From contig OZ038482.1 in NCBI GenBank assembly GCA_964036315.1, positions 12,057,989 through 12,121,988 of the forward strand: DNA of 64,000 bases. The letters run 5' to 3'. A model generated the notes under the pieces. The model ran no database searches. It had not been told where the DNA came from and saw only the letters and a list, made by a program, of their open reading frames with translations. Every line of letters begins with the position of its first letter. Positions within the stretch are counted from its first letter, which is position 1. A program made the position numbers and the translations under genes. Shown here in pieces: positions 36,414 to 47,830 of this stretch. Origin of the DNA: Acanthosepion esculentum (Eukaryota; Mollusca; Cephalopoda; Sepiida; Sepiidae).

Positions 36414-36943
36414 ATATACTAATTATGACTAAAGGAATTATTGCATTCTATTTGTCATGATATTTCCAGAAAGGTTAACTTAAGTAATAAGAAATTGATG
36501 TATTTACCAAAGATTATGACAACAACTTTTTGTCTGTTTCTCAAAGATATTTGGTCATGTCTAAAAAATTTAATTCTAGATTCACTCAGTAATATTTAAT
36601 TTATTGTAACTGGTCAAGATTTTCAACAATAGTCACCTTCTTTCATATAATCTTGTATAGTTCTCTAAATATGATAGCGGTAATCAAATATTGCACTAAA
36701 ATTGTCTCTGAACCAAATCTCCTTCAAACACACACATACACATTCCCATTTTCATATACATGTATGCTGGACTTTGAGTTTTTTGTTACCTAAGTCTGAT
36801 GGCTGTTCTCCAAAGCAAACTCCCCCCCTACCCATGAAAAAGTTAGCTACTCCTTAAAACGTTGTGGATGGTACAGGTAACTGTATACAGCTTTACTGTT
36901 GGAAATTTTCCAGTCAGATATTACATGGTAAGTTTGATCAGTT
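36414..36943. other. Right flank of the giant array, nothing recognised
   Basis: AT-rich sequence with short CA runs near 36728. No gene or element ends were found. Confidence 0.5.
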
Positions 36944-37790
36944 TATAGTGGGTTATCAGTTATAGTGAAGTCTATGAGTGTGGAAACAAATTAGTTTGAT
37001 TTGACCTTGTTAGATAGCCCACCATAAGAGGGGTATAAAACAAGAAAATCAAATTGTAAAGTGAAACAACAAATTTATATACATATAAATCAATTAAGGT
37101 CTCTACAAATAAAATTAATGTATTTTGGTTGATACAAGGTTGTCAAAATGTTCATAGTAGTCCTTGCAAGAATGAGCTTATGTGTACATAGGCAGGAACA
37201 TATATGTGGATGTATGTATGTTTGTATGAGCATTATCATAGGGTAGGAATGTCTTTGAAGTAATCACTCAATCTTAAAATGTTCCATTCGTTTATCAAGT
37301 ATAAAGAGGTGAGGGAGAAAGGTAGAGATAATAATAATGATCACTTGTCAAGGGACGTGTTAATATGTTTGTCTCCTTCTCTTTGGTGACAGGCGAACTT
37401 GCCCATCTTTTATTTTGTTTGTGGGGCTTGAAAAGTTCATTTGGGAATTCACTCCCAGATATGATTTGGGCCTTTCCATTGGACAACGAACAAACATCAT
37501 GTCAGCTTGCGAAAAGGTCTGTAAAAGAATTTGTTTCTGAAAATTGAAGATTATTTGAATTTTGTTTTTAAATGTTTCCTAGTTTTCTATTGGCTGAAAA
37601 ACATTTTGCATCAAGGTGTGGAATTTCACAAGTTTTGTTTTGGATTTACTTTTGCGTGTGTATTAAGCAAAGTTTGTAAATTCGAGTCTTTTTAATTTCT
37701 AACAAAATCAATGAGTCAGTGCTTACAAAACAAGATCTAGATTTTAAATTCAAATAATTTTAAATCTAGATCTTGTTTTGTTCACTACAA
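36944..37790. mobile_element. Unclassified 0.8-kb interspersed repeat, copy 1
   Basis: The sequence is closely similar, end to end, to 46748-47557. Both begin TATAGTGGGTTATCAG and end TTCACTACAA. A TATA-like GGGGTATAAAACAAG about 90 bp in suggests an LTR-like promoter, but TG...CA ends and a clean target duplication are not visible. Relative to copy 2 it has an extra inverted duplication near its right end (37725-37781). No coding capacity is recognised. Confidence 0.8.
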
Positions 37791-37871
37791 GTTCAATAAA
37801 ATTGCATTGGCATCTGGCCTACGAATTGGCCTATAAATCTGTTGTTAACTGAGACAAGGAATGGCTTTTTA

Positions 37872-38252
37872 ATTTTAACACCTTCAAAATGAAACTGCTC
37901 TTTTTTAATCATTTAAGAGAATTTTTTTTGCTTCCCATCAGTATAGCAACCTCCAACAGAGTGACTAATTGCGCCTTCTTCGGTTAATGTTTTCTATTGA
38001 CATGAGGTGGAACAACTATATTGAATCAATCATTAAGTCTGCTGGTTCACTGTGTGGTGCTAGACAATCTTTCTTGCTAGAATCTATCGTCCACATTGAA
38101 TATTGCTGTTACATATTGTTTGGTGTTTCTGCTATGTATTTAGAGATTCTTGGCAATATCCAAAGAAGAATCTGTAATGTTATCGGTCATAACCTGGCAT
38201 CTCAGCTTCAGTCACTTCGCACTGCCATAAGAGCCTCCTGAGCTAATACAAT
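37872..38252 (+). pseudogene. Jockey-like LINE reverse-transcriptase remnant, copy 1
   Basis: Broken frames read FNTFK...LLFFNHLREFFLLP, then MRWNNYIESIIKSAGSLCGA, EYCCYILFG and YLEILGNIQRRICNVIG. I recognise this as the thumb and C-terminal region of RT from jockey-type non-LTR elements. The catalytic domain is absent, a frame change lies between the first two parts, and the copy stops near 38252 where the next copy should continue. The same segment recurs at 38304-39460 and 46525-47830. Confidence 0.65.
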
Positions 38253-38303
38253 TTGGAGGCCCCTTTCATTATGTATGTTCCCCCCACTCCCATGTCTATA
38301 ATA

Positions 38304-39460
38304 GGTTAATTTTAACGCCTCCAAAACAAAGCTGCTCTCTTTTAATCATCTAAGAGAACCTTTTTTGCTTTCAATCAGTATGGCTGATGCTAACCTCATT
38401 GTGCCTTCTCAGGTAGTGGTGAGGGGATGAGGGAACAGTCAGGGGGGTGGGGCTTCTTTACAAAAAGTAGAGAACAAAATTACAAATTGGTATTTTTTAT
38501 AAAAAATACGAAGACTAAAACCTGTTCCAAAGCAGCTTAAAAGTGCGTTTTTCGAACTTTCATTGAAGCAAAATGCGCAATCAGTTCCTCAAAGACTAAT
38601 TCTCGTGCCAAATCACTCTCAGTCGCAAGAGTTGCCAAGTAAGACATGCTCTTTAAAAAGTCTTGTAAGACATGCTAGATCAAGTTTGTTTGTCCCAGCA
38701 TCTCCTTTTCCAACCGGGGAGGCCTCAAAATAATCTGAGTGCCAGACCACAGAAATTCTCTCCCCAGTACCATTCTCAGGCTAGGGTTTTCCTCTGACAT
38801 GAAGTGGAAAGATTATATTGAATCAATTGCTAGGTCTGCCGCTAGGACAGTTGGTTCACCATGGCATGCCTGACAATTCTTCTTGCCAGAATCTATCTTG
38901 TACATTTATAAGTCTACCATTTGTCCATGCATAAAATATTGCTGCTACATTGCTGATCTGGTGCTTCTGCTATATATCTAGAGATTCTTGCCAAGATCTA
39001 AAGAGGAATCTGCAATTTTATCAGTTCTATACCTGGCATCTAGGCTTCAATCACTTCCGCACCACTGTAATGTAGCTTCCCTGTGACTTTCTATAAATAT
39101 TTTCATGGTAATTGTTCTGATTAACTTTCCTCTATGGTACCTAAACTTCATGAATTTAAATGCAGTACCAGATTGGCAGCTAGGTCTCATCATTTTACTG
39201 CTGAAATGGCTAGATGTAACCATAAGTTTTGTTCTAATAGTTTCTTTTCTCACACTTCTCATCTTTTGAACTCTCTTCCAGCTTCTTGCTTTCCTACCAC
39301 ATGTGATCTTCAACAATTTTAATGCAATGTTAATTGCCTCCTTAATCTCTGTTCTTTTATTGTCTTCTCCCCTCAATAACATTTTCTCAGAGTCTTTCAT
39401 TCTTAGTAATTCCTTGTATCTTAGTGACTTTATCACCTTGCTTAGGATAAAATGATTATA
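38304..39460 (+). pseudogene. Jockey-like LINE 3' end, copy 2, with a 0.37-kb insertion
   Basis: It opens with FNASKTKLLSFNHLREPFLL-type sequence (38304-38417), is interrupted, and resumes at about 38789 with DMKWKDYIESIARS. It then runs through RSTRLAARSHHFTAEMARCN and LLNSLPASCFPTTC to a stop near 39322 and a likely 3' UTR. Many stops and frameshifts are present. This is the most complete of the three LINE tails and shows the C-terminal order lost in copy 1. Confidence 0.65.
38418..38788 (-). other. Unidentified insertion in LINE copy 2
   Basis: This segment is absent from the homologous LINE copy at 37872. On the minus strand, 38537-38672 encodes a short stretch including MSYLATLATESDLARELVFE and ending KTHF-stop. 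It faintly resembles the C-terminal tail of transposase-like domesticated proteins, but I cannot assign a family. No terminal repeats were identified. Confidence 0.3.
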
Positions 39461-39549
39461 AAGAAATATTGTTCATGAACAAATAAAGTATAATTTAAGG
39501 AAGATTTGCTGAACAAAGTAAGAACAACAATACTATCGATTTATTTTAT

Positions 39550-40203
39550 TACGAGGGTCATTCAATAAATAAGGTGAATTTTTCGGTATAAGGATTTCTA
39601 ATACAGATAGAAGCTTACTTTTTAAAAATTTTTCAACATAGTCTCCCAGCACTGTCACACACTTTTCCCATCTGTGCACAAGCTTCCGTATTCCCTCAGC
39701 ATAAAAATCTTTGGACTGATGTCTCAGCCAGTCGCTCACAACACTTTTGACTTCATCGTCACTTTTAAACTTCGTGCCTCTCGTGAACGCTTTCAAGGGA
39801 CCAAACAGGTGAAAGTCTGGAGGGGCAAGGTCTGGGCTGTAAGGGGGATGAGGGAGCAGTTCGCAGCCCAGCTCGTTGAAGGTCTGCACCATTTGGGCCG
39901 CTGTGTGAGGCCTTGCGTTGTCATGAGGCAAGATGACTCCTTCTGACTGATGACCCCTGCATTTGTCCCAACAGATAAGCTCAAAGTCCTTGCAATGTCA
40001 TCCACTGACACCCTTCTGTCAGACTGTATGAGGTCATTGACTGATTCGATCACCTCAGGAGACCTCACTTCTGTAGGCCTCCCAGGCCTGTCTTCATCCT
40101 CAACACTGCTCCGTCCTTCTTTAAACAATTTAGCCCACTTGTAGACATTTTTTGGCTGAAACATGTGGCACCATACACTAGACAAAGCCATAAAAAAAAA
40201 CAA
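39550..40203 (-). pseudogene. Mariner transposon, internally deleted transposase
   Basis: The right part (minus frame from 40203) reads WAKLFKEGRSSVEDEDRPGR and SVDDIARTLSLSVGT, the helix-turn-helix region of mariner transposases. The left part (minus frame 39931-39533) has HDNARPHTA and YSPDLAPPDFHLF with 34 residues between the two aspartates, the DD34D spacing. Between them roughly 170 residues, including the first catalytic aspartate, are missing, and the two halves are in different frames. The transposon tip TACGAGGGTCATTCAATAAA lies at 39550. The opposite terminal repeat was not found. The element is inactive. Confidence 0.88.
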
Positions 40204-42521
40204 ATGAGTTAATCAATCAATCCAACTCCAGCAATAATCTAAACATTAAGTATTAGTAAGAAGAACAAAAGTTTTGGCTTCAAACACATCAAATATACAA
40301 AGTTCAAAGTTATTAATGAACATTATTTTTTTATACAAAAATTTCAATCTGATTAGACGACTGTTGTGACTAGTTTGCAATAGGATCAGACAATCCCCTA
40401 GTCTCTAGAGGAAACCATTAAAAATTAAAATTGGCACATTCATAGTGGAGAGTGTTGTATACATCGAGTTACTTCCCCTTGATTGTGATTACTCCCACTA
40501 TCACCATTGCCTGCAACCTCCCACCACATAATCACGTGTTATACCGTAGTAGTAAAACTACTTTAGCAGTGTTTAATAAAATCTTGTTGAGTTCAGACCT
40601 ATGTCTCTCTTCTCTTTATGTTGTCATTAACTCGTTACTAACATTATCCTTCAACAGTATACACCTGTATCAGCACAATATAAAATGGTGTCAGCAATAT
40701 AAAAGAGAGCATGTCACGTGACAGAAAAATATCTTTTAACAATTATGTGACATGGCCCTCAATGTTAACTGTTAAATTACACGTAAAATAAATTTAATAA
40801 GAAACACGCTGTGTTTGTGTTTCTTTTCGCATTTATTTATTTTATTTTTTGTTTTACTATGTTGGGATAGTCCATACACCGTGGACACCACGAAAATATT
40901 AAATGAATCATTCGTAGCAAGATTAGCAAATCGGGTCCGTTGACACTGAGTCGACCAATCAGGTCGGTTGATACATATTCCCGCCAAGGCGCGAATTTCG
41001 AAACGGAAAGGAACGCGCTGTTTCTTAGAAACTACCAGTTTGCGCGAATATCTGAATCGACAAACACCCGTTTCGTCGATCAGCGAAATGTGTCTCCAAG
41101 TCTGTCTTGTGAAACTCAGCTAACCTGAATAAGCAAACTCATCGAAAGACGCCTGAAAGTTGATTTCTTCCCATTCAACTACTACCAAAGAAATATTGTC
41201 TCATTCAACTTAAAGGTACGAATTATCTTTTTCCTTTAATTGCACACACACACATCCTGTACGAACGATTAACCTCAACCGAATCGACCTGATACGAACG
41301 AACTATTCATTCATGCCACATTATTCCAAATCACAAAACTTGTATATAAGATGTATAATAATTATTCAATTTGTTTTCTCGTTCAGTAAATTATGTTCTT
41401 ATTATTTGTTCTTGTTTTGTGTTGCATAATTTTAAACGACTTCTCTCTTAAAAATTGTTTGTGGAAAAAAGTAACACGCAAATTACCAGGCCTCATGATT
41501 AAACCTGTGTATTCATTGATTATTATATAAATTCATTGATCTTTCCACTACAACTACCTATCTGGACTGAGTTGTGTTTCGGCTAAGAGAGGGCAGGAAA
41601 GGAATTTGGGGTCGTTTGGCAACAAACAGAATGATCTCCTAAGAAAGTGAGTAAGAATCGGTCATCTACGCTCACGTGATATACATTACCAAGTGGAAGT
41701 TTGATATTGTAACTTTAGTTTCCCGATGATCTCTAAAGACAACAGTTCGTGAAAACAAAAATAGACTCATCATGCGATCGCGAGTGATAAGAAATACACC
41801 CACAAGCCTATTCCATTACTTGTGTAAAGAATGGGGAAATTTTATCCCGGAGATCTTCGATCTATTTGACTGTTTAATGGGTAACGGATAAATGAAGATC
41901 ACACCCAAAGAAATACAAAGAAATCGTTGTACTTTCATCTCGGATACAATCCAAGTAGCCAAAGGGAAACGGAACACAAATATTATTCCGGAATCATATA
42001 TTTTACATTGCAAAAGAAAGAACAACCAAATTTTCTGAACATTCTACAACAACTTTGTCTGTCATTACGAACATTCAAACTCCAAATTCCTAAAGCTAAA
42101 ACACAAACGTTTGAACTGGCATCCAATATCTGTTAAGTGTTCTTTTATTAATTGTTTCTATCATTCCATATTTTTCCTATATTTAGTATTTTGTATTTTA
42201 TTATATCAAATTTATTTACAAATATTAATTTTGTGTTTGTTGTTCGTCAGTATCTGTTCGTGTGTTCCTATCTGAGCGAACTCACCTTTTCTCGTCTTTT
42301 TTTTTTTTTTTTTGAACCGGGGTTTCATTTATACGTTGCTAATTTGTAACACAAGTCATAGTTGACTTGAAGTAAATTTAAAAATCTAATTTAAGCTCCT
42401 CCTAAGAATTATAGAAAGAAAAGATTTTCAGTAACAACTCAGGTATCAACTCAGAAATGCCAGCATTCATGAATGCTATTATGGTGGAAACGTGCTAATT
42501 AACTATTTTGCCGAGTCATAA
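40204..42521. other. 2.3-kb spacer, nothing recognised
   Basis: Short open frames here have no recognisable motif. A poly-T tract lies near 42297-42315. I found no element ends, RNA gene or conserved coding signal. Confidence 0.5.
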
Positions 42522-42825
42522 TGTCGGAGTTAGCTTCTCCTTAATTCCCTAATTGTTCACTAGGGGTCGCTCTCCCTACACTATAAATACTGAGCGACTT
42601 CTTGCCTCGTTCTCTTTTTACTTTACATTTCAGCGGACACATTTAAAAATGTGATCTCTTGCAGAGATCTGCGTTTTGCCCACTTGTGGAAAAACGCCAT
42701 GAAACACGCATTCACATACACGTACGTACGAACATTTACCAAAATAAAAACTCTTTATGTTCACACACAAACACAAATGTTAATATCTATGTCCATTGTA
42801 AATCTTGTTTAATACATATATTTGT

Positions 42826-42877
<52 letters not shown>

Positions 42878-43013
42878 CTTGTTTGTTTTTCTTACATCGT
42901 CGGTTGGACTCAACTTGAGTCCGCCATGTTCTTGTAGTTGGACCTTCTTCTATCAGGAATAAACAGCACGTGTTCCAAATTTAACAACACACAAATCCAC
43001 ACGGGCCTCCACA
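42522..43013 (+). mobile_element. Solo LTR, family B copy 1
   Basis: This 492-bp LTR runs from TGTCGGAGTTAGCT to GGCCTCCACA and is flanked by ATAA on both sides (42518-42521, 43014-43017). A TATA box (TATAAAT, 42582-42588) is followed by GAGCGACTT. It is the same family as the minus-strand copy at 53943-54409 and, by its TGTCGNAGTTAGCT start, TATA region and CTTGTTTGTTTT segment, a relative of family A. A TA microsatellite (about 42829-42872) has expanded inside it. Confidence 0.88.
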
Positions 43014-43055
43014 ATAAATGTTAGAAAAGTGAAGATAGGTAAAGGTTACGCAGGT

Positions 43056-43105
43056 GAATTCGCTATTTCAGCACACATTAAAATGTGTGCGAAAATAACG
43101 AATTC
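43056..43105. repeat. 50-bp near-perfect palindrome
   Basis: Outer arms GAATTCG/CGAATTC and inner arms GCACACATT/AATGTGTGC surround a two-base AA centre, with one or two mismatches between. It lies 43 bp beyond the end of the LTR. Confidence 0.85.
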
Positions 43106-44654
43106 GTTCCACAACATTGATAAAACATGAATAGGACATAAACAACAACCCTCAGATAACAACAACAATAAGAATATTTTATATAACATAAAATACACAA
43201 AGAAATGTGTTGGTTGAATTTTAGTGAATGACAGATTCGGTTGGTGGATTTTAAATTTGCTTTTTAAACTCTTATACTGTTCAGTGTCACGTGAGGTTGA
43301 GTTCACTGAATTGAATATTTTGTCTTATATAATATGTGAAATTTCGATAGAATTTGTAATTAGGTAAACTTTTTAAATTGAAATTAAACAGTTTGTAAAA
43401 CAGTTTCTGAAATGAAATTCGTAATATAAGAGTTTAGTAACAAAAGCTGTCTGCCCTTGACTATATGTTTGTGTGTGTCAAAGATTGCATAAAAAATATC
43501 TTACAAGTATTCTGGAAGCTAGTTCGTTCTTCAGTCGAGAATTAAACTTGATGAACAATAAATTCCAGTGTAAGAATTTTCTGTAGATTCAGTCAAGATT
43601 CAATAAAATGTGATTGAGAAGTTTTCACTAAGTGATAAATGAATCCAGAAGAAGATGGTGAGTGAGTGATTGAGTTGAATATTTTAACTTGAATTACAAT
43701 GAAGTTGTTTTCGTTTTGAAGAAATTAAAATTCTAACTTTGCACTTCAATGATACAAGCATCGTGGGCTAGTTCGGCAATTGCTAGTCGTGCAAAAATGC
43801 TCACTGACGAGGTTTGTTCGGGTATTGTATTTGTTTCTAGTCTCGTGATAGGCTCACGAACACGTTTAGAAATGTTGTCAGTCAACTCACTTTAGACACT
43901 ACTGTGTGGGCATTGTTGCCATTTTTCATATATATTTACCAATCAGCAATAGTATTTACAAAAAAAAAAACAATTTGGACCCACTTCGTGTTTAGGATGT
44001 ATAAAATTTGTTAGCAGCAAGAGTAAATACACAGTAAATCTACTCGACTATTTATTATTCAATGAAATCCACTAAATCAGAATAGTATGATAATTAAATA
44101 CTGGAAATTGGTGTATAGAGGTTAAAATCTATACTATTTTGTTTATTCATCATGACTATTTTCCTAACATTTTCAGGCAAGCTGATGGCGCTATGCAACA
44201 AACAACGTATTTGTTGGGGATTTGTGAAGTGTTAGAAATGTATCAGAAGGTTTGATTGGTTAGAAGGCTTAAAATTGGATGTGTTCAATAATCTTCCATC
44301 CACAACAATTAATACAAGATAGAAAATAATGATTCAAAACATAACAATTGAATTTATTGGTCTTAGTGTACATGTGTTGCGGGACGTCAAGCAGGTGCTG
44401 TCAACCCCGCAAACAGAAAAATTTATGTAGGATAAATACGATCGAAGCAAGGATAACAAAGGCGAGGGTTTTAAAATCGAAGCCAAATTTTATTCAACAA
44501 TTTGGCAAAAGTATGCACAGGTATTGTTTTGAGTAATCCGATATGAAGTCGGGGAGTGCCAATCGAATGATCGTCTTGTTTCAGGGCAGCAGACCAGAGG
44601 CAGGCGAGGCAGTGCTGAGGCAGCCTGTTCGTCCTTAGGGTGACGGTCACAAGG
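43106..44654. other. 1.5-kb AT-rich spacer, nothing recognised
   Basis: No coding motif or element end was identified. A short GC-richer stretch at 44370-44640 precedes the minisatellite and contains AATTTTATTCAACAATTTGG. Confidence 0.5.
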
Positions 44655-44896
44655 GATGTAGCTAGGCAGTCCTTAGAAGGAATATCGCATAAGCATAGTA
44701 TTTTTGGTAGTCCTTAAAAGGGCTATTGCATAAGAATGTAGCTTGTCAGCCCTTAAAAGGACTATCGCATAAGGATGTAGATTGTCAGCCCTTAAAAGGA
44801 CTATCGCCATAGGATGTAGCTTGTCAGCCCTTAAAAGGACTATCGCATAAGAATGTAGCTTGCCAGTCCTTAAAAGGACTATCGCATAAGAATTGG
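44655..44896. repeat. 39-bp minisatellite, about six copies
   Basis: Units contain TTAAAAGGACTATCGCATAA and GTAGCTTGTCAGCC; the four central copies (from 44738) repeat in 39-40-bp register and outer copies are more diverged. Confidence 0.9.
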
Positions 44897-45130
44897 CCTG
44901 GGCTGCTGAGTTTGGCTTGGTCTGGTGCTACTACTGAGTTCAGCAACCAGGACTGGGAGCGGCTGGCTTCACTAGTAGCTGCTGCTGCTGGGCTTTAGCT
45001 TGGTCAGCTACTGTTGCTCGGTTCGGTTTGGTCGACTGCTGCTGCTGCTGGGCTCGGCTTGACTGATTTGCTGCTGCTGCTGGGCTCAGCTTGGCTGACT
45101 GCTTGTGGTCAGCGGCGAGGGTCGGCCAGG
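44897..45130. repeat. CTG-rich imperfect minisatellite
   Basis: Irregular repeats of GCTGCTGCTG joined by GGCTCGGCTTG-like linkers (45030-45110 clearest). The GC content is far above its surroundings. Confidence 0.8.
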
Positions 45131-45275
45131 TGAAGGTGAGCGTGTCGCTCTACCCCGGAGCCAAGTAATATTTAGCCCCCCCCACACACACACACACAAG
45201 GGCTACATGTGGCACAAGGCCGAGTTTAATGTGGGTTTTCCGAGACCGTAGACTTGGACAAAAATATTCCCTATT

Positions 45276-45416
45276 GGAACCCGTAAGAACGGGTTCCGGG
45301 ATAGTCTACCACCCCGAACGAGACTCTGCCCTTCGGCATAGCCTCGTCCGGGTTCCTCTCTGCCCGAGGACAGAGAGTTCGACCAAATAACTAGACGCGG
45401 GGGCCAAGTTATTTGG
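45276..45416. other. Cluster of perfect hairpins
   Basis: Within 140 bp: GGAACCCG/CGGGTTCC with a short loop (45276-45297); CGAACGAG/CTCGTCCG, one mismatch, enclosing TGCC-CTTC-GGCA (about 45318-45350); CTCTCTG/CAGAGAG (45356-45377); and CCAAATAACT/AGTTATTTGG (45383-45416). Upstream (45203) GGCTACATGTGGCACAAGGC resembles GTGACACAAGGTCGG of the triplicated repeat at 54.7-55.7 kb. The function is unknown; it may be the structured part of a mobile element. Confidence 0.7.
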
Positions 45417-46524
45417 TGGAAAAAATCGGCAGTATTTATGTCGGCCGCGGTCAGCATCGTTGCCTAGTTAACAATGTCTTTTGATTATTGACTAAAAATT
45501 ACCGTCTACTTTTGAATGTACACATGGGTTTCATTTGGGCCCCATGTGTATATAAATTAGTTTCTGGTCATTATTTTTAATTGTGTATGTTATGTTTCGT
45601 TTTGTTTTTTTTGTGTTTTGATGTCTGAAAACGCTGAGTCACCGAAAATTAATGGCATTCGTTCCGTTTTCCGTGGTGACGCTTTCAGTCGTTTGAGTAG
45701 CCGGCAGTAACTTCCGGCCGGGTGCGATACATGTTCATAAGCTAAAGGTTTGACAGAGTTATGTCTCTTAGATTTGGAAATATTTGTACCGGAGCTCATA
45801 AGGGTTGAAGTAACTATTCTTAAACTGTAATTTAGAAGAATATGTTAGGAATTGTCTATTGGACCAAAAGAGTTCAGAAGAGTTTAAGAGTTGTACTTGC
45901 GTGAATGTTGTAATGTTTTTTAAAGTCTGACAGCATAGTCAAGACGGGAGTCCTTGAATGTTACATTTTGGCAGCAAGAGATGAGACGCAAGAATGGCGA
46001 AAAGAGAGTGAAAAAGACACAGGGTACCACTTGTGTTTTGTTTATATAAGATGATGTATCACGTGATGGCTTAAAGCGTATTGAGCGCGAAAACGGATTT
46101 GTCACGTGCAGGTGATTTGATTGGTCGGAACTGACCAATCAGCGAGCTAGTTTTGAGTAGATTGACCAATGACTTCTTGTCATACGATTTCCATGTATGT
46201 ATGTTTGATTGTCACGATAATTACAAGGAAGAATACATTTCCTCGCCGGGTGGGGGTGGGGGGTGACTAGCAAACGTGAAAGATTCCACATACCAGGAAT
46301 ATTGGCAAAAACTAAGCTTTTTATAGCACATGCCAAAATATCAAACTACCTACTAACAACTATCACAGCGACCAGGACTAAACTGTATGTTGGAATATTC
46401 ATATCTTTGTGTGAGGTTTTTTATCAACCTTTCAAGCAAGTTCTCATTGAATAAATATTTAATCATTTCAGTTGTTTTTTTTTAATACATATTTTTTTCA
46501 TTTTTCATATTTTTTTTTTTTTAT
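45417..46524. other. 1.1-kb spacer, nothing coding recognised
   Basis: It contains a CCAAT palindrome, GATTGGTC/GACCAATC (46119-46141), and a G-run at 46251-46263. Short open frames show no motif. Confidence 0.5.
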
Positions 46525-46747
46525 ATTTAAAAATCCTTGATGAAATCCAAAGAAGAATCTGCAATGTTATCCTGACCTGGCATCTTGCATTCAGTCATTT
46601 TCCCAACACTGTAACATAGTTTCCCAGTGCCTTTTCTATAAATACTTTCATGGTAATTGTTCTGTTGAACTTTCCTCTCTGAGACCTAGACTTTATGAAT
46701 CTAAGCGCAAGTACTAGATTGGCTGCAAGGTCTGATTGGCTAGATGC
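46525..46747 (+). pseudogene. Jockey-like LINE 3' end, copy 3, left part
   Basis: Matches copy 2 from GAAATCCAAAGAAGAATCTG (IQRRICN) through TAAATACTTTCATGGTAATT to GGCTAGATG. It continues at 47558 after the inserted 0.8-kb repeat. It is diverged, with frameshifts. Confidence 0.7.
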
Positions 46748-47557
46748 TATAGTGGGTTATCAGTTATAGTGAAGTGTATGAGTGTGGAAACAGATTAGTT
46801 TGATTTGACCTTATTAGTTAGATAGCCCACCACAAGAGGGGTATAAAACAAGAAAATCAAATTGTGAAGTGAAACAACAAATTTATATACATATAAATCA
46901 ATTAAGGTCTCTACAAATAAAATTAATGTATTTTGGTTGATACAAGGTCGTCAAAATGTTTGTAGTAGTCCTTGCAAGAATGAGTTTATGTGTGTGTAGG
47001 CAGGAACGTATGTATGTATGTATGATGTTATCGAAGGGTAGGAATGTCTTTGAAGTAATCGCTCAATCTTAAAATGTTCCGTTCGTTTATCAAGTATAAA
47101 AGAGGTGAGGGAGAAAGGTAGAGATAATAATAACGATCGCTTGACGTTTGTCAAGAGACGTGTTAATATGCTCGTCTTCTCCTCTTTGGTGACAGGCGAA
47201 CTTGCCCGTCTTTTATTTTGTTTGTAGGGCTTGAAAAGTTAATTTGAGAATTCACTCCAGGATATGATTGGACGACGATCAAACTTCGCGTCGGCTTGCG
47301 AAAAGGTCCGTAAAAGAATCTGTTTCTGAAAATTGAAGATTATTTGAATTTTGTTTTTAAATGTTTCCTAGTTTTCTCTTGGCTGAAAAAACATTTCGCA
47401 TCAAGGTGCGAAATTTCACACGTTTTGTTTTGGATTCGCTTTTGCGTGTTTGTTAAGCAAAGTTTGTAAATTCGAGTCTTTTTAATTTCTAACAAAATCA
47501 ATGTGTCAGTGCTTAGCATTTGAATTTTAAATCTAGATCTTGTTTTGTTCACTACAA
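46748..47557. mobile_element. Unclassified 0.8-kb interspersed repeat, copy 2
   Basis: Close match to 36944-37790 in the same orientation, with the same TATAGTGGGTTATCAG start and TTCACTACAA end. It sits inside LINE copy 3: GGCTAGATG lies to its left and TAACCGTAAG to its right, which are adjacent in LINE copy 2. It lacks the inverted duplication found near the end of copy 1. The exact target duplication is unclear; a shared TATA is possible. Confidence 0.82.
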
Positions 47558-47830
47558 TATAACCGTAAGTTCTTTGCTAACAGTCTCTCTTATCACACTT
47601 CTTGCTTGTGGAACTTTCATCCGACTTCTTGCTTTCCAGTCAACTTTAATCCTTAAAAATTTAAATGAAATGTGAATCATTGATTTTTGTTTTCTTAATT
47701 CCTGTTCTTTTATTGTTCTCTCTATTTAATATGTTTTCTTTTTCTCATATTCTCTCATACTTATAACCCATTGCATCTTAGTCGCTTTATTGCCTTGCTT
47801 GAAGGGAAATGATTTATAAAAAAATCTTAT
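47558..47830 (+). pseudogene. Jockey-like LINE 3' end, copy 3, right part
   Basis: Resumes the LINE with TAACCGTAAGTTCTTTGCTA and runs through CACACTTCTTG and the likely 3' UTR (GTTCTTTTATTG, TGCATCTTAGTCGCTTTAT), parallel to 39218-39455. Confidence 0.7.

Noticed and set aside
42659..42937. 92-codon open frame
   Set aside because: It runs through the LTR and its TA microsatellite; no protein motif is present.
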